NCBI RefSeq assembly: GCF_001027105.1
Contig: NZ_CP011526.1
Coordinates: 2,046,001 to 2,110,000 of the forward strand
Direction: 5' to 3'
Source of the DNA: Staphylococcus aureus
GTDB taxonomy: Bacteria; Bacillota; Bacilli; Staphylococcales; Staphylococcaceae
DNA length: 64,000 nucleotides
Part shown: positions 15,864 through 25,712 of the stretch, piece after piece
How positions within the stretch are numbered: the stretch's first letter is position 1
How the letters are laid out: every line of letters begins with the position of its first letter
The notes under the pieces: model-generated
What the model was told of the DNA's origin: nothing
The model's input: the letters and a program-made list of their open reading frames with translations, nothing else
The model's database searches: none
Position numbers and translations under genes: made by a program

Positions 15864-18006
15864 GTGGATCAATCATCGTTAATGATACTTTGTCTTTATT
15901 TTTGTCAATACTGTAAATCCAAACGTCAACGATATCACCAACACTGACAATATCCATTGGATTTTTTACGAACTTCTTAGAAAGTTTCGAAACATGGACA
16001 AGTCCATCTTGTTTAACACCTATATCTACAAATGCTCCAAAATCTACTACATTTCTAACTGTACCACTCAATTTCATTCCTTCTTGTAAATCTTCAATTG
16101 ATAGCACATCGGATTTAAGGATTGGTGTTTCAAACTCGTCCCTTGGATCTCGATTAGGTGCTTTCAAGGATTTAATAATATCCTCTAATGTAGGTACACC
16201 GACTTGTAATTCAATCGCCAGTTCATCCATATCCAATGAATTTAATTTAGCTTTTAATGCATCACTACCTAAATCATTGCCACCAAATCCGAGTTTATCT
16301 AATAACTGATACGTTACTTTATAGCTTTCGGGATGAATCGATGTATTATCCAATGGCTCTGAACCGTCTACTATTCTTAAAAATCCTATACTCTGCTCAA
16401 AAGTTTTAGCACCCAAACGCTTAATCTTGCTTAACTCTTTATTATGCTTTATTGCGCCATTTTCTTCTCTATATGCAATTATATTTTTAGCAATTTGCGA
16501 ACTTAGACCAGACACATATTGTAATAATGATGATGATGCTGTATTGACATCAACACCTACTTGGTTAACTGCTGTTTCAACAACGAAAGTTAATGCATTT
16601 TCTAGTGCTTTTTGATTAACATCATGCTGGTATTGTCCGACACCAATAGATTTAGGATCGATTTTAACTAATTCACTTAATGGATCTTGAACGCGTCGTC
16701 CAATTGATACGGCACTTCTTTCTTCCACTTGAAAATCAGGAAATTCATCTCTAGCAATTTCTGATGCTGAGTATACTGAAGCGCCCGCTTCATTGACAAT
16801 GATGAATTGTACTGGCAACTGATGCTTTTTAATTAAATCTGCAACAAATTGTTCTGTTTCACGACTTGCAGTACCATTGCCAATTGCAATTAATTGCACA
16901 TCATACGCTTTAACCATTTGTACAAAATCCTTCTCTGCTGCCTCTTTTTTAGAAACTGGTGGATGCGGATAAATCACACCTTTTGCTATAAAAGTACCGA
17001 ATGGGTTAATGACTGCTAATTTACAACCTGTTCTAAATGCTGGATCTACGCCTAATATTTGTTTACCTTTCATTGGAGGTTGCAGTAATAGATTTCTTAA
17101 GTTTTCACTAAAAACATCTATTGCATGATTTTCAGCTTTTTCAGTTAAATCAGCATGGATTTCACGCTCTATCGAAGGGACAATTAAGCGTTTCAAGCTA
17201 TCTTTAATCGCCTCTAAAATATAACTGCGATTTACATTATTATGATTGATTTCTTGACGTGCAATGAAATCCTCTACTGATGTCGTATCGAATTCAAACT
17301 TTACAGATAATACTTTCTCTTTTTCACCACGATTAACAGCTAAAACTCTATGATTAGCAATGCGTTTAATTGGCTCACTATATGCATAGTACATTTCAAA
17401 AATACCTTTTTCATCTTCAGCATTTTTCTTTTTAGATGTAGTTAACACACCTTGATGATACATATCTTTTAAAATTTTTGTTCTATATTTAGGATTATCT
17501 GAAATTTGTTCCGCAATAATATCTTGTGCACCTTTGATAGCATCTTCAACCGATTGCACTTCTTCATTTATAAATTGTTGTGCTTTTTCTTCAATTGAGA
17601 CTTCATGTTTACGTGCCTTCATCCATATCGCTAATGGCTCTAACCCTTTACGTTTCGCCTCAGTTGCCCTTGTCTTTTTCTTTTGTTTAAAAGGCCTATA
17701 TAGGTCTTCAACACGTTGTAATTTGTTCTGTTTTAAAATATCCTTCTTTAATTCCTCAGTAAGTAATCCTTGCTGTTCTATATTTTTGATAACTTCTTCT
17801 TTACGTTTTTGTAAATTGACCATATATTGGTATTCGTCATCAATTTGCTTTATTTGAACTTCATCTAGTCCACCAGTTTGCTCTTTTCGATACCTCGCAA
17901 TAAATGGTACTGTATTTTTTTCTTCTAGCAGTGTTAATACTGCTTCAATTTGTTTTTTACTAAATTGATATTTCTCTATGATTGAATTAATCAATTGATT
18001 GTCCAT
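15856..18006 (-). CDS. tex: Tex family RNA-binding transcription accessory protein
   Basis: This 716-residue protein is a full-length Tex/Spt6-type factor. Domains in order are an N-terminal helical HTH-like region (about 1-200), a YqgF/RuvC-like domain beginning near GVDPAFRTGCKLAVINP, helix-hairpin-helix repeats (NTASSSLLQYVSGLSSQIAKNI region), and a C-terminal S1 RNA-binding domain (MKLSGTVRNVVDFGAFVDIGVKQDGLVHVS). Family members bind nucleic acid and influence transcription and, in some species, toxin gene expression. It overlaps sprT at its 3' end. No upstream partner is close, so its own promoter should lie in 18007-18200. Confidence 0.95.
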   Translation of the reverse strand: MDNQLINSIIEKYQFSKKQIEAVLTLLEEKNTVPFIARYRKEQTGGLDEVQIKQIDDEYQYMVNLQKRKEEVIKNIEQQGLLTEELKKDILKQNKLQRVEDLYRPFKQKKKTRATEAKRKGLEPLAIWMKARKHEVSIEEKAQQFINEEVQSVEDAIKGAQDIIAEQISDNPKYRTKILKDMYHQGVLTTSKKKNAEDEKGIFEMYYAYSEPIKRIANHRVLAVNRGEKEKVLSVKFEFDTTSVEDFIARQEINHNNVNRSYILEAIKDSLKRLIVPSIEREIHADLTEKAENHAIDVFSENLRNLLLQPPMKGKQILGVDPAFRTGCKLAVINPFGTFIAKGVIYPHPPVSKKEAAEKDFVQMVKAYDVQLIAIGNGTASRETEQFVADLIKKHQLPVQFIIVNEAGASVYSASEIARDEFPDFQVEERSAVSIGRRVQDPLSELVKIDPKSIGVGQYQHDVNQKALENALTFVVETAVNQVGVDVNTASSSLLQYVSGLSSQIAKNIIAYREENGAIKHNKELSKIKRLGAKTFEQSIGFLRIVDGSEPLDNTSIHPESYKVTYQLLDKLGFGGNDLGSDALKAKLNSLDMDELAIELQVGVPTLEDIIKSLKAPNRDPRDEFETPILKSDVLSIEDLQEGMKLSGTVRNVVDFGAFVDIGVKQDGLVHVSKLSKKFVKNPMDIVSVGDIVDVWIYSIDKNKDKVSLTMIDPHE

Positions 18007-18439
18007 TTACTTAACCCACACTTTTTCTTAAATTTACTCATTTATTTTAACATATTCTAAAATACTTCTATTAAGATATGATACTTAATGTAATTTTCAC
18101 TTCCAAAACATTTAAAACGAATGATTAGGTCATACTATATTTTAAAACGCACTAAGATTATTGAAAATGACACACCATCATTTCTAAATTTCATAATCTA
18201 AGACTACTTTTTTTATTCTAATAGCAACCCACCTATTTAAAACGACAATTAGATATCTTCTTCACTTAAATTATTAATACTATATCGCGACATTTATGTG
18301 GATACACATTAAACTACACTAATAATGTATTAATTCGAAAATCTTAATTAAATTAAAAATACCCCTCGATTTCAATTTAATAATCAAGGGATAATTATAT
18401 GGATTTTTCATTATAAAACGTATCATTAATAAACAAATT
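18007..18439. other. Intergenic region between sigB and tex
   Basis: This 433-bp AT-rich stretch lies between the 3' end of the sigB operon and the tex start. I see the sigB terminator hairpin and no credible coding frame. The rest shows no clear repeat or RNA signature by eye. Confidence 0.55.
18351..18390 (-). terminator. Likely terminator of the sigB operon
   Basis: On the minus strand CCCTTGAT (18383-18390) pairs with ATCGAGGG (18363-18370) with one G-U pair, followed by TATTTTTAATTT. It begins 50 bp after the sigB stop. Confidence 0.65.
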
Positions 18440-19210
18440 CTATTGATGTGCTGCTTCTTGTAATTTCTTAATTGCCGTTCTCTGAAGTCGTGATACATGC
18501 ATTTGACTTAAACCGATACGCTCACCTGTCTCTTTTTGACTCAATCCTTCAATAAACGTACATTGTATGATTTCTCGTTCGCGATCAGATAATATAGGTA
18601 ATATTTTTTCTAAAATCATACGTTTTTCAGTTAAGTCATAATGGTCATCTTGTTGCCCCATAATATCTAATAGCGTAACAGTTGAACCATCTTTATCAGC
18701 TTCAATGGAATGATCAACACTTAACGCATTATAACTTTGTCCCATTTCCATTGCTTCTAACACTTCTTCTTCTGAGACTTCTAATCGATCAGCTATTTCA
18801 CTGATAGAAGGTGAACGCTCTAATTCAGCGGTTAGTTCATCGCTCACTTTTTTGATTCTTGGCCCAATTTCTTTAATACGTCTCGGAACATGTACACTCC
18901 AAGTTTTATCTCGTAGATATCTTTTGATTTCACCGATTACAGTAGGTACTAAAAAGGCTTCAAACTTCCGTTCAAAGGACATATCGAATCTATTTATGGC
19001 ACCTATTAAACCAACCATACCAACTTGAACTAAATCTTCGTGATGTGATTGTCCTTTAGAATATTTATATGCCAATGACTCAATTAGTTTTTGGTAATGT
19101 TTAACTAACTTATCCTGTGCATCTGTATTCTTATTTTCTTGGTGTTCTTTAATCCATTGGTTAATTTGCTCAGGTGAAATTTCATTAGCTGATTTCGACT
19201 CTTTCGCCAT
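18440..19210 (-). CDS. sigB: General stress sigma factor SigB
   Basis: This 256-residue sigma-70 family group 3 factor directs RNA polymerase to stress, pigment and virulence promoters in S. aureus. Region 2 ([20 protein letters not shown] to [20 protein letters not shown]) binds the -10, region 3 ([19 protein letters not shown]) follows, and region 4.2 has the helix-turn-helix [20 protein letters not shown] for the -35. It overlaps the end of rsbW by 26 nt, which keeps sigma and anti-sigma synthesis linked. RsbW binds and blocks it in unstressed cells. The sequence is intact, ending in LQEAAHQ. Confidence 0.98.
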
Positions 19211-19664
19211 TATTTCGCACCTGCTCTTTTTTTATATACTTAGTCATACTGATTGTCACACCAGATTCTTTATATACTGTGACTTCATCCATTAAAGATT
19301 CGATTAAAAATAAACCTAGGCCACCTTCGCGTAAAAAGTCTATATTTTCGTCTTTATCGTAAGGACCTATTTTTGATTTAGTTGTTTCATAATCAAAACT
19401 GTCACCTTTATCAGAAATAACAATTTTAATTTTATCTTCTAAAATTTCAAAATATATGTTAATAATGCCCACATTGTTATTTTCTTTGTATGCATGTTTA
19501 ACTGCATTTGTCACAGCTTCACTAACTGCAATCTTGGCATCTTCAATATCATCATATGTAGCACCAGCTCTCGAAAAAACGCCAGAAAGTGTTAAACGAA
19601 TTAAACTTACATACTCTGCCGATGCTGGCACGCGCATTTCGATAAAATCTTCTTTAGATTGCAT
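19185..19664 (-). CDS. rsbW: Anti-sigma-B factor, serine protein kinase
   Basis: This 159-residue GHKL-fold kinase has two jobs in the partner-switching module: it sequesters SigB and it phosphorylates RsbV. The N box ([15 protein letters not shown]) and the G1 and G2 boxes (SDKGDSFD and [16 protein letters not shown]) form the ATP site. The ATG at 19664 lies one base past the rsbV stop and follows GGAGGTC within the rsbV end; an in-frame start 30 bp further up lies inside rsbV and has no good site. It overlaps sigB by 26 nt. Confidence 0.97.
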
Positions 19665-19665
19665 G

Positions 19666-19992
19666 TTATTCGACCTCCGTTCCTTCATTAACATGCATTA
19701 AATCCTTAAGACCAGTAATTTCAAATAGTCTACCGATACGATCTGACACACCTAAAATGTATAGTTCTTTATCATTTTGGTTTAATGCTTTTAATGTACC
19801 TACGAATAAACCTAAACCTGTCGAATCCATATAACTCACATTTTCTAAATTAACATAAATATCACGAGTTCCATCTTGTCTCATAGGTGTTAAAACCTCT
19901 TCTAATTCAGGCACAGTATAAACATCTAATTCTCCACCGACTTTAACTTCGTAAAATTTATCTTGAGTGGTTGTTTCTATATTAAGATTCAT
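19666..19992 (-). CDS. rsbV: Anti-sigma-B factor antagonist
   Basis: This 108-residue STAS-domain protein frees SigB by binding RsbW when unphosphorylated. The conserved phospho-acceptor serine is Ser57 in [10 protein letters not shown]. RsbU dephosphorylates it. It is the first gene behind the SigB-type promoter in the 118-bp rsbU-rsbV gap, so SigB can raise its own regulators. The length fits the family. Confidence 0.97.
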
Positions 19993-20073
19993 TTCATTAC
20001 ACTCCTACTTATTAAAAATATTTATCTTCATTTTAAGCGCTGTATCCACCATATTTATATTTCAAATTATTAT

Positions 20074-20079
20074 ATACCC
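20074..20079 (-). promoter_or_regulatory. SigB-type -10 element upstream of rsbV
   Basis: The minus strand reads GATGGGTATATA, with GGGTAT at 20079-20074, matching the SigB -10 consensus. A good GTTT-type -35 is not obvious at the usual distance. A SigB-dependent promoter at this place is known for S. aureus (autoregulation of rsbV-rsbW-sigB). Confidence 0.7.
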
Positions 20080-20110
20080 ATCGAAATAATTTCTAATCTT
20101 CTTTTTTAAA

Positions 20111-21112
20111 TTAATTTACTCTTTTTATAATCAAAATAGTCATATCATCTTTTTTATTTGGGTTTTGAAGCTTTAAAATTGCTTCATAGATAATTTGAAC
20201 AATATCTTGTGGGTGCATATGTTTATGTTTTTTAATATATTCTAAAAGTTTTTGTTTATCTATAAAGGTACCTTCACTATTTCTAGCTTCAGTCACACCA
20301 TCCGTTAAAATGATAATTAAATCATCAAGGTATATTGGAATTTCTTGTTGTTGATATCGTGTTTGTGAACTGATTCCTAACACTCTACCTCTAACTGAAA
20401 TTTCTTCAAATTCTTCTTTTTCAGCGCGATAAATATATCCAGGCTCATGACCAGCTGAACTACAATACAATAAATGGTTCATTTCTTCATATAAACCATA
20501 AAACATTGTGACGAACATATTTTGATTAATATTCTTTTCAACAACACGATTTAAACGTTTTAAACCATCACTCGGTAATTGTGAGTGTCCATAAGAATCC
20601 ATGCCAAACTTTATCATACTCATTGCTAAAGCAGCTGGTATACCTTTTCCAATGACATCTGCAACAGCAAAGCTCATTGTGCCATCGTTATGGTCAATTA
20701 AATTAAAATAATCTCCACTTACTTTTTGTGCCGCCACTGAAATAACGCCAATTTGAATACTATCAAATTGTGGAATATCTGTTTTAAGCATTGTTTGTTG
20801 TAAGCTAGAAGCTAAGTCTATCTCTTTATCGTGAACTTGAAGTTTATCTACCAATCTTTGATAATCTCGATAACTATAACCAAAGCCTTTAACGATTTCT
20901 TGTAAGACATCTAATGTCTTGAACACATCTTCACGCGTTAAGTTTAACGTCAATATATAGTTTTTGTGAATATCGACAATGTCTTCAGGCAAGACGTCCT
21001 TACGAATCACTTCGTCAGTGTATTTCTCACACTTTTTTATCAATTCTACTTTATCTTGGCACGTTAAACTTTCATCAATTAAACCCTTATAATGTTGCTT
21101 AAATTCTTCCAC
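20111..21112 (-). CDS. rsbU: PP2C-type phosphatase RsbU, SigB activator
   Basis: This 333-residue protein dephosphorylates RsbV and so turns on SigB. The N-terminal ~85 residues form a helical domain (in Bacillus this contacts RsbT, which staphylococci lack). The C-terminal PPM/PP2C phosphatase has metal-binding aspartates in VSGDYFNLID, FAVADVIGKGIPAALA, LTDGVTEARN and DDMTILII. I chose the GTG at 21112 (GTGGAAGAATTT) because GGAGG lies 8 nt upstream; the upstream 21 codons precede that site. The gene is full length, unlike the 11-bp-deleted rsbU of laboratory strain NCTC 8325, so this strain should have a working SigB response. Confidence 0.95.
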   Translation of the reverse strand: MEEFKQHYKGLIDESLTCQDKVELIKKCEKYTDEVIRKDVLPEDIVDIHKNYILTLNLTREDVFKTLDVLQEIVKGFGYSYRDYQRLVDKLQVHDKEIDLASSLQQTMLKTDIPQFDSIQIGVISVAAQKVSGDYFNLIDHNDGTMSFAVADVIGKGIPAALAMSMIKFGMDSYGHSQLPSDGLKRLNRVVEKNINQNMFVTMFYGLYEEMNHLLYCSSAGHEPGYIYRAEKEEFEEISVRGRVLGISSQTRYQQQEIPIYLDDLIIILTDGVTEARNSEGTFIDKQKLLEYIKKHKHMHPQDIVQIIYEAILKLQNPNKKDDMTILIIKRVN

Positions 21113-21459
21113 GATTAGTTGCCTCCTCACTTCCCTTACAAAGCAAATGCTTAAGCAAGGATAATTATGATTCACTTACTAACATTTATTTAATTGCACT
21201 TATCAATTTTGTCGTTTGCAATTTTGCTGTAGATGATACTTTTAAGCTAAAAAACTTTAGGATGGAATACCTAAAGCCTAAAAAACTTAAGACATCCTTT
21301 TATAATAAAAAATATGAATATCATAACTGGTATTTGCTAAAATCTTTGTTTATAAGAAAATTCTTCGTACAGAATTTAGAAATAGTTATAATTATTATAA
21401 AGTTATTGTCTTTTATATCAATATTTTATTTATCTCTGAAAAATACATATAATAGACGC

Positions 21460-21822
21460 CTAATTTTTCTGGTGAGCTACTGCATTCAGCCCTAAACTAA
21501 TCATTAGTGCATTATCTACTTCTTTCATTTTATCATCGGATAAGTACGTCAGTTTTTCTTTCAATCGTTTTTTATCAAGTGTACGAATTTGTTCTAATAA
21601 TATAACTGAGTCTTTATCCAACTTATACTTTTTCTTTTCAATCTCTACATGTGTCGGTATTTTCGCTTTATTAATCCTACCAGTTATTGCCGCAACAATA
21701 ACTGTAGGACTATATTTATTACCAGTATCATTTTGAATTATGACTACAGGTCTGACTCCCCCTTGTTCAGATCCCTGTACTGGTGATAAATCTGCTAAAT
21801 AAACATCTCCTCGTCTAATCAT
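21460..21822 (-). CDS. mazF: Toxin MazF, sequence-specific endoribonuclease
   Basis: This 120-residue toxin belongs to the MazF/PemK SH3-like barrel family and starts [20 protein letters not shown]. The S. aureus enzyme cuts mRNA at UACAU (published family member). The conserved arginine and the substrate loop are in the N-terminal half ([16 protein letters not shown]). It overlaps mazE by 4 nt (ATGA), so toxin and antitoxin are coupled. It lies 347 bp upstream of rsbU on the same strand and is known to be cotranscribed in part with the sigB operon. Confidence 0.96.
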
Positions 21823-21989
21823 TCATTCGTTGAATTAGAAGATAAATATGTTTCGTTGCAATCGCATGCTTCACACTCTATCGGAAAAGCTTCGTTCGCT
21901 AGGGAGAGATTTAAATCAGCCATTTGTGAATATCCTTCTTTTAAAGATTGTTCTAAGCTATGACTTCTATTTTGACTAAAAGATAACAT
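21819..21989 (-). CDS. mazE: Antitoxin MazE
   Basis: This 56-residue antitoxin binds and inhibits MazF. The C-terminal half is acidic ([22 protein letters not shown]) and should wrap the toxin; the N-terminal half should bind DNA. The ATG at 21989 follows GGAGG (minus strand GGAGGTTCTCATATG). An in-frame start 24 bp upstream overlaps the site. It is short for an antitoxin, but this matches the staphylococcal form. Confidence 0.94.
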
Positions 21990-22073
21990 ATGAGAACCTC
22001 CAATTGATTCCAAAAGTTATTAAATGACCTTTAATTACTCTAATGATAACAAATTTTATATGCACTGACCATA

Positions 22074-23222
22074 TTATTTTAACAATTCATTTGTTACAAA
22101 ACGTTGATCACCATCATGATAGATTCGCGGCAAACGTCTCGACAAGTTACAAAGCACTTCATAATTAATAGTATGTTGCTTTTCAGCTACCACCTCTACC
22201 GACTGTGGACTTTCTCTATGATTATCTATTAAAATCACCGAATCTCCAGCTTTAACTTGATCTGGCACTTTAACAATTGTCTGATCCATACATACGCGAC
22301 CAATAACTTCGCATTGATGACCATTTACATTTACAAAGCTACCTTGCATTATGCGTAAATAGCCATCTGCATATCCAATAGGTAACAATGCTATTGTAGT
22401 TGGGTCAGTAGCTGTATAAGTTGCACCATAACTTACAGACTCACCCGCTTGTAGCGTCTTTGTTTGAACTACATTAGCAATTAATTGCACACTTGGTTTA
22501 AGGTGTACTTTAACTTTTTGCTGTACATACTCTGATGGATAATATCCATAAAGGGAAATTCCTGGTCTTATTGCATTACAGAATTGGCAATCCATTAATA
22601 GAGAGCCTGCTGAGTTCTGACAATGTATATATTCAGGTTTAATTGCTTCATTGACCATATCTTTAAAACGTTGATATTGTTCAGTTGTCATATCTCCTGG
22701 TTCGTCAGCACAGGCAAAGTGTGTAAACACGCCTTCAAATACAAGTTGCTCATATTGTTGAATGATTTCAATCACTTCTTGATACGTTTTAGTATCTTTA
22801 ATACCTAAACGTCCCATTCCTGTATCTAATTTAATGTGCAACCATAACTTTTTCTCTTGCTCACCAGAAATGTTTTTAATTGCTTCTTTCAACCACTGTT
22901 TAGACGGAACCGTTAAGGCAACTCGGTGTTGTATCGCTTTATCAATATCTTTAGCTGGTAACACACCTAAGACTAAAATTTTAGCAGTAATCCCATGCAT
23001 TCTAAGTTCTATCGCTTCATCTAACGTTGCTACAGCAAAAAATGTGGCGCCATTTTCCATTAAATGACGTGCTACTTTAACACTACCTAGTCCATAGGCA
23101 TTGGCTTTAACGACAGCCATCACTGTTTTATTTGGATGCAATGTACTGAATACTTTGAAATTTGATGCAACAGCGTTTAAATCTACATTCATATACGCAG
23201 ATCTATAATATTTATCCGACAT
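22074..23222 (-). CDS. alr: Alanine racemase
   Basis: This 382-residue PLP enzyme interconverts L- and D-alanine and feeds D-Ala to Ddl (38098-39168) for peptidoglycan. The PLP lysine is Lys39 in [10 protein letters not shown] and the second catalytic base is the tyrosine in VSYGATYTA. The barrel domain is followed by the C-terminal beta domain ([13 protein letters not shown]). The ATG at 23222 follows GGAGGAAG; an in-frame upstream start would be inside that site. It lies 65 bp after acpS and 84 bp before mazE on the same strand. Confidence 0.97.
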   Translation of the reverse strand: MSDKYYRSAYMNVDLNAVASNFKVFSTLHPNKTVMAVVKANAYGLGSVKVARHLMENGATFFAVATLDEAIELRMHGITAKILVLGVLPAKDIDKAIQHRVALTVPSKQWLKEAIKNISGEQEKKLWLHIKLDTGMGRLGIKDTKTYQEVIEIIQQYEQLVFEGVFTHFACADEPGDMTTEQYQRFKDMVNEAIKPEYIHCQNSAGSLLMDCQFCNAIRPGISLYGYYPSEYVQQKVKVHLKPSVQLIANVVQTKTLQAGESVSYGATYTATDPTTIALLPIGYADGYLRIMQGSFVNVNGHQCEVIGRVCMDQTIVKVPDQVKAGDSVILIDNHRESPQSVEVVAEKQHTINYEVLCNLSRRLPRIYHDGDQRFVTNELLK

Positions 23223-23287
23223 ATTACTTCCTCCTGTAATTCCCACACGTTTTAAAACTAGATCTTAATTATCATTGTATAACAAAT

Positions 23288-23647
23288 TTAAAATGCTGAC
23301 TTTTCTAAAACAACTTGGCTCATCGCATAATGCTCAGTGTGTGAGATACTAACATGTACGATAAACCCTTCGTAATCAATCTTTGGTTTGCCAAGTTCGT
23401 CGTTGTAACAGTCTATATCGTTAAAAGCTACATGTTTTCCTAAGCCTGTGCCTAATGCTTTACTGAACGCTTCTTTTGTAGCAAACCTGCCAGCTAAAAA
23501 TTCAATTTTACGTTGCTCATGTGTGAAATTGTTGAATTTGTGCTGTTCATTTTTAGTTAAAATCCGCTCAACCAATTTTGGTTGCTTACTATATAACGCT
23601 TGTATTCGATCGATTTCGATTAAATCTACACCAATTCCATGTATCAT
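23288..23647 (-). CDS. acpS: Holo-[acyl-carrier-protein] synthase
   Basis: This 119-residue phosphopantetheinyl transferase moves 4'-phosphopantetheine from CoA to a serine of apo-ACP, making it usable for fatty-acid synthesis. The Mg-binding aspartate is in [15 protein letters not shown] and the glutamate in [14 protein letters not shown]. It starts 3 bp after the end of the upstream bPH2 gene, so it probably shares a transcript with the three membrane genes at 23651-26184. Confidence 0.97.
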   Translation of the reverse strand: MIHGIGVDLIEIDRIQALYSKQPKLVERILTKNEQHKFNNFTHEQRKIEFLAGRFATKEAFSKALGTGLGKHVAFNDIDCYNDELGKPKIDYEGFIVHVSISHTEHYAMSQVVLEKSAF

Positions 23648-23650
23648 TGA

Positions 23651-24142
23651 TTATTCCTCATTTTTATTGTTTTCTAAATGTCTCTCGTTATTTAACCATC
23701 GTTTCAATCTACGTGCTTCACTTCTATCTATTAATTCAATTTCAGCTTGACCACCCGCTGTATAAAGGGTCAAAGTTGCTAATCGATAGCGTCTCATTAT
23801 AGGACCAACATCGATATCAATATTTTGAATACGAAAATATGGTATTACCTTTTCATCCAAAAATAAAATGCCGTTTCGTACACGCAAATGGTGTTTTTCA
23901 AATGCATATCTGCAGTGCTTATATCGATAGACTGGCGCTATAACAAGCGTGAAAACAGCAACAAGTAATATTATAATCACACTACTAACAATGGATAAAT
24001 GGTTATCTAAAATCTCCCAAAATAGCCAGTTCAAAATATTAAATGCGATTAAAAGTACAAGCGCTATGGGTATCCAAAACAGCACAGCACTTAACCTCAT
24101 CACTTTTTTAGCGTGTGGTGACATAAAATTATAATCCCTCAT
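23651..24142 (-). CDS. Bacterial PH-domain membrane protein (YdbS-like)
   Basis: This protein of about 163 residues has two N-terminal membrane segments (LSAVLFWIPIALVLLIAFNI and IVSSVIIILLVAVFTLVIA), followed by one bacterial pleckstrin-like bPH2 domain (DEKVIPYFRIQNIDIDVGPIMRRYRLATLTL). That domain layout is typical of Bacillus YdbS. The start is either ATG 24145 or ATG 24142 (MRDYNF); I chose the second because it is 6 nt from the GAGGTG site. It overlaps the upstream gene by 14 nt. YdbS/YdbT pairs in Bacillus have been linked to resistance to antimicrobials made by competing bacilli; a role in Staphylococcus is unproven. Confidence 0.85.
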   Translation of the reverse strand: MRDYNFMSPHAKKVMRLSAVLFWIPIALVLLIAFNILNWLFWEILDNHLSIVSSVIIILLVAVFTLVIAPVYRYKHCRYAFEKHHLRVRNGILFLDEKVIPYFRIQNIDIDVGPIMRRYRLATLTLYTAGGQAEIELIDRSEARRLKRWLNNERHLENNKNEE

Positions 24143-25712
24143 CATTTTCACCTCTTAAATACCATGATTTCAATTTATTTGCATCTTCACTTCTTGCGTA
24201 TTTTAAGTTAATCGATTGGGCTCCCACACCTTTAGCAACAATAAAGCTAAAATTATTTAAATTGTTGCGTTTAAGTAATGTATGTTGCCAAGTGTCAAAT
24301 CCTATAATGTGATGCGCTTTAAAATAATAAATATTTCGTTTCAATAGCTCGAAATTCTGGATAGTAATTTGTTCTTCTGTCATTTTAAAACCCGCATGTT
24401 TGACATAAAGATATCCTTTGATCACAAATAAACCAATAATGACTATTGTTATAATCGTAAATAACAATAATAATTGATTCCAAAAATAACAGCCTATACC
24501 TGCCATAGCTATGACAATAATACTAGGTATTAAAAAGTGTCTGTGGAAACCTGACAAAGGCATACCTTCATTAACTTGTTGATAAGATAAATCTGGTACT
24601 AAATTCTGGATAATTTGATATGCTTTGTCTCGTTTAATAAACGGCAATATCGGCACACTACCTGAATCATTGTCATCATCTTCGATTTTTTTATTTTCAA
24701 AATCACTTGTGATGATAAAATGTATTGCTGTGTAGCCAAATAATCTTCGTATATATGACTGACGTTCAACAACAGCTTGCAATCGTTTCGTTGGTACAGT
24801 TACTTTCTTCTTGTTAAAGAGACCATATTCAATTTTAAGTTGCTCATTTTCAAGCATCACCGAAAAGCCATAAAATCTTATCATTGTTATAATCGTTCCA
24901 ATAATATATGCCACTATTAATACTAGTAAAATGATGATTAATACTGAAATACTTACAATTTGAACCCATTGACTAATTTCATGATTTAGCTTCGACCATG
25001 GGATCAACTCTCTTACAGCCCCGTAAATCGGTACTAAAGCTGCTAACGTTACACCAATGGCGCCACTGGTCATTGCCATAAATAGTGATTCTTTAAAATT
25101 CATCTGATATATAGGAATGCGTTTATTTTTCTGATTAAGCATACTATCAGTGTTCTGCACTTCATCTAAGCGACCTTCTGCGATGTCTTCCACATTACCT
25201 TCAATGTCATGATTACAGTTGTCATTCTTCTCAGCACTAGACTTTTGCGCCACTTCTGTCTTCAACTCTGTTTGCAATTGATCAATATATCGTTCAAGAT
25301 ATTCACCTTGTTTTTTCGAAATAACACTTAAGACAATACCATCACTTGGTGTTTTGATTTGTAAATCCACACCACCAATAATTTGATTGACGACCCCTTG
25401 TGTCATATCAACGGACTGAATACGTTTTATATTTAATTCTTTACGCTTTTTATTAAAAATACCTGTTGTTAAAATGAAATAATTATCCTCAATCCAATAT
25501 CGCGTGTTCATAATTCCGACAATTTGAGAAATGTATGATATTAAAAAGAATACAAATACAATACCTATCCATAAATATGATTCGGGATTCGTATAATCAA
25601 AATCTTTCAATTGAAAGATAATGAAAATAAAAAAGACGACTATGTTTTGTTTGATAGCATTGATTATGCCATTAAAATATGAAATCGGATGTAATTTTTG
25701 AGGTTCAGACAT
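24129..25712 (-). CDS. Large membrane protein with repeated bPH2 domains (YdbT-like)
   Basis: This 527-residue protein looks like a triple version of its neighbours: membrane pairs at about 20-60, 210-275 and 385-435 each precede a bPH2-type segment (IEDNYFILTTGIFNKKRKELNIKRIQSVDM; LENEQLKIEYGLFNKKKVTVPTKRLQAVVE; and the C-terminal MTEEQITIQNFELLKRNIYYF). A charged, low-complexity linker (about 150-195) separates the first unit. Bacillus YdbT has the same build. The ATG at 25712 follows GAGGGG; it overlaps the upstream gene by 8 nt. The exact function is unknown; lipid or envelope stress roles are possible. Confidence 0.85.
   Translation of the reverse strand: MSEPQKLHPISYFNGIINAIKQNIVVFFIFIIFQLKDFDYTNPESYLWIGIVFVFFLISYISQIVGIMNTRYWIEDNYFILTTGIFNKKRKELNIKRIQSVDMTQGVVNQIIGGVDLQIKTPSDGIVLSVISKKQGEYLERYIDQLQTELKTEVAQKSSAEKNDNCNHDIEGNVEDIAEGRLDEVQNTDSMLNQKNKRIPIYQMNFKESLFMAMTSGAIGVTLAALVPIYGAVRELIPWSKLNHEISQWVQIVSISVLIIILLVLIVAYIIGTIITMIRFYGFSVMLENEQLKIEYGLFNKKKVTVPTKRLQAVVERQSYIRRLFGYTAIHFIITSDFENKKIEDDDNDSGSVPILPFIKRDKAYQIIQNLVPDLSYQQVNEGMPLSGFHRHFLIPSIIVIAMAGIGCYFWNQLLLLFTIITIVIIGLFVIKGYLYVKHAGFKMTEEQITIQNFELLKRNIYYFKAHHIIGFDTWQHTLLKRNNLNNFSFIVAKGVGAQSINLKYARSEDANKLKSWYLRGENDEGL

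Noticed and set aside
21262-21495. A 77-codon plus-strand frame between rsbU and mazF
   Set aside because: It is AT-rich with Lys/Tyr/Ile bias, has no ribosome-binding site and runs into the mazF coding strand in antisense.
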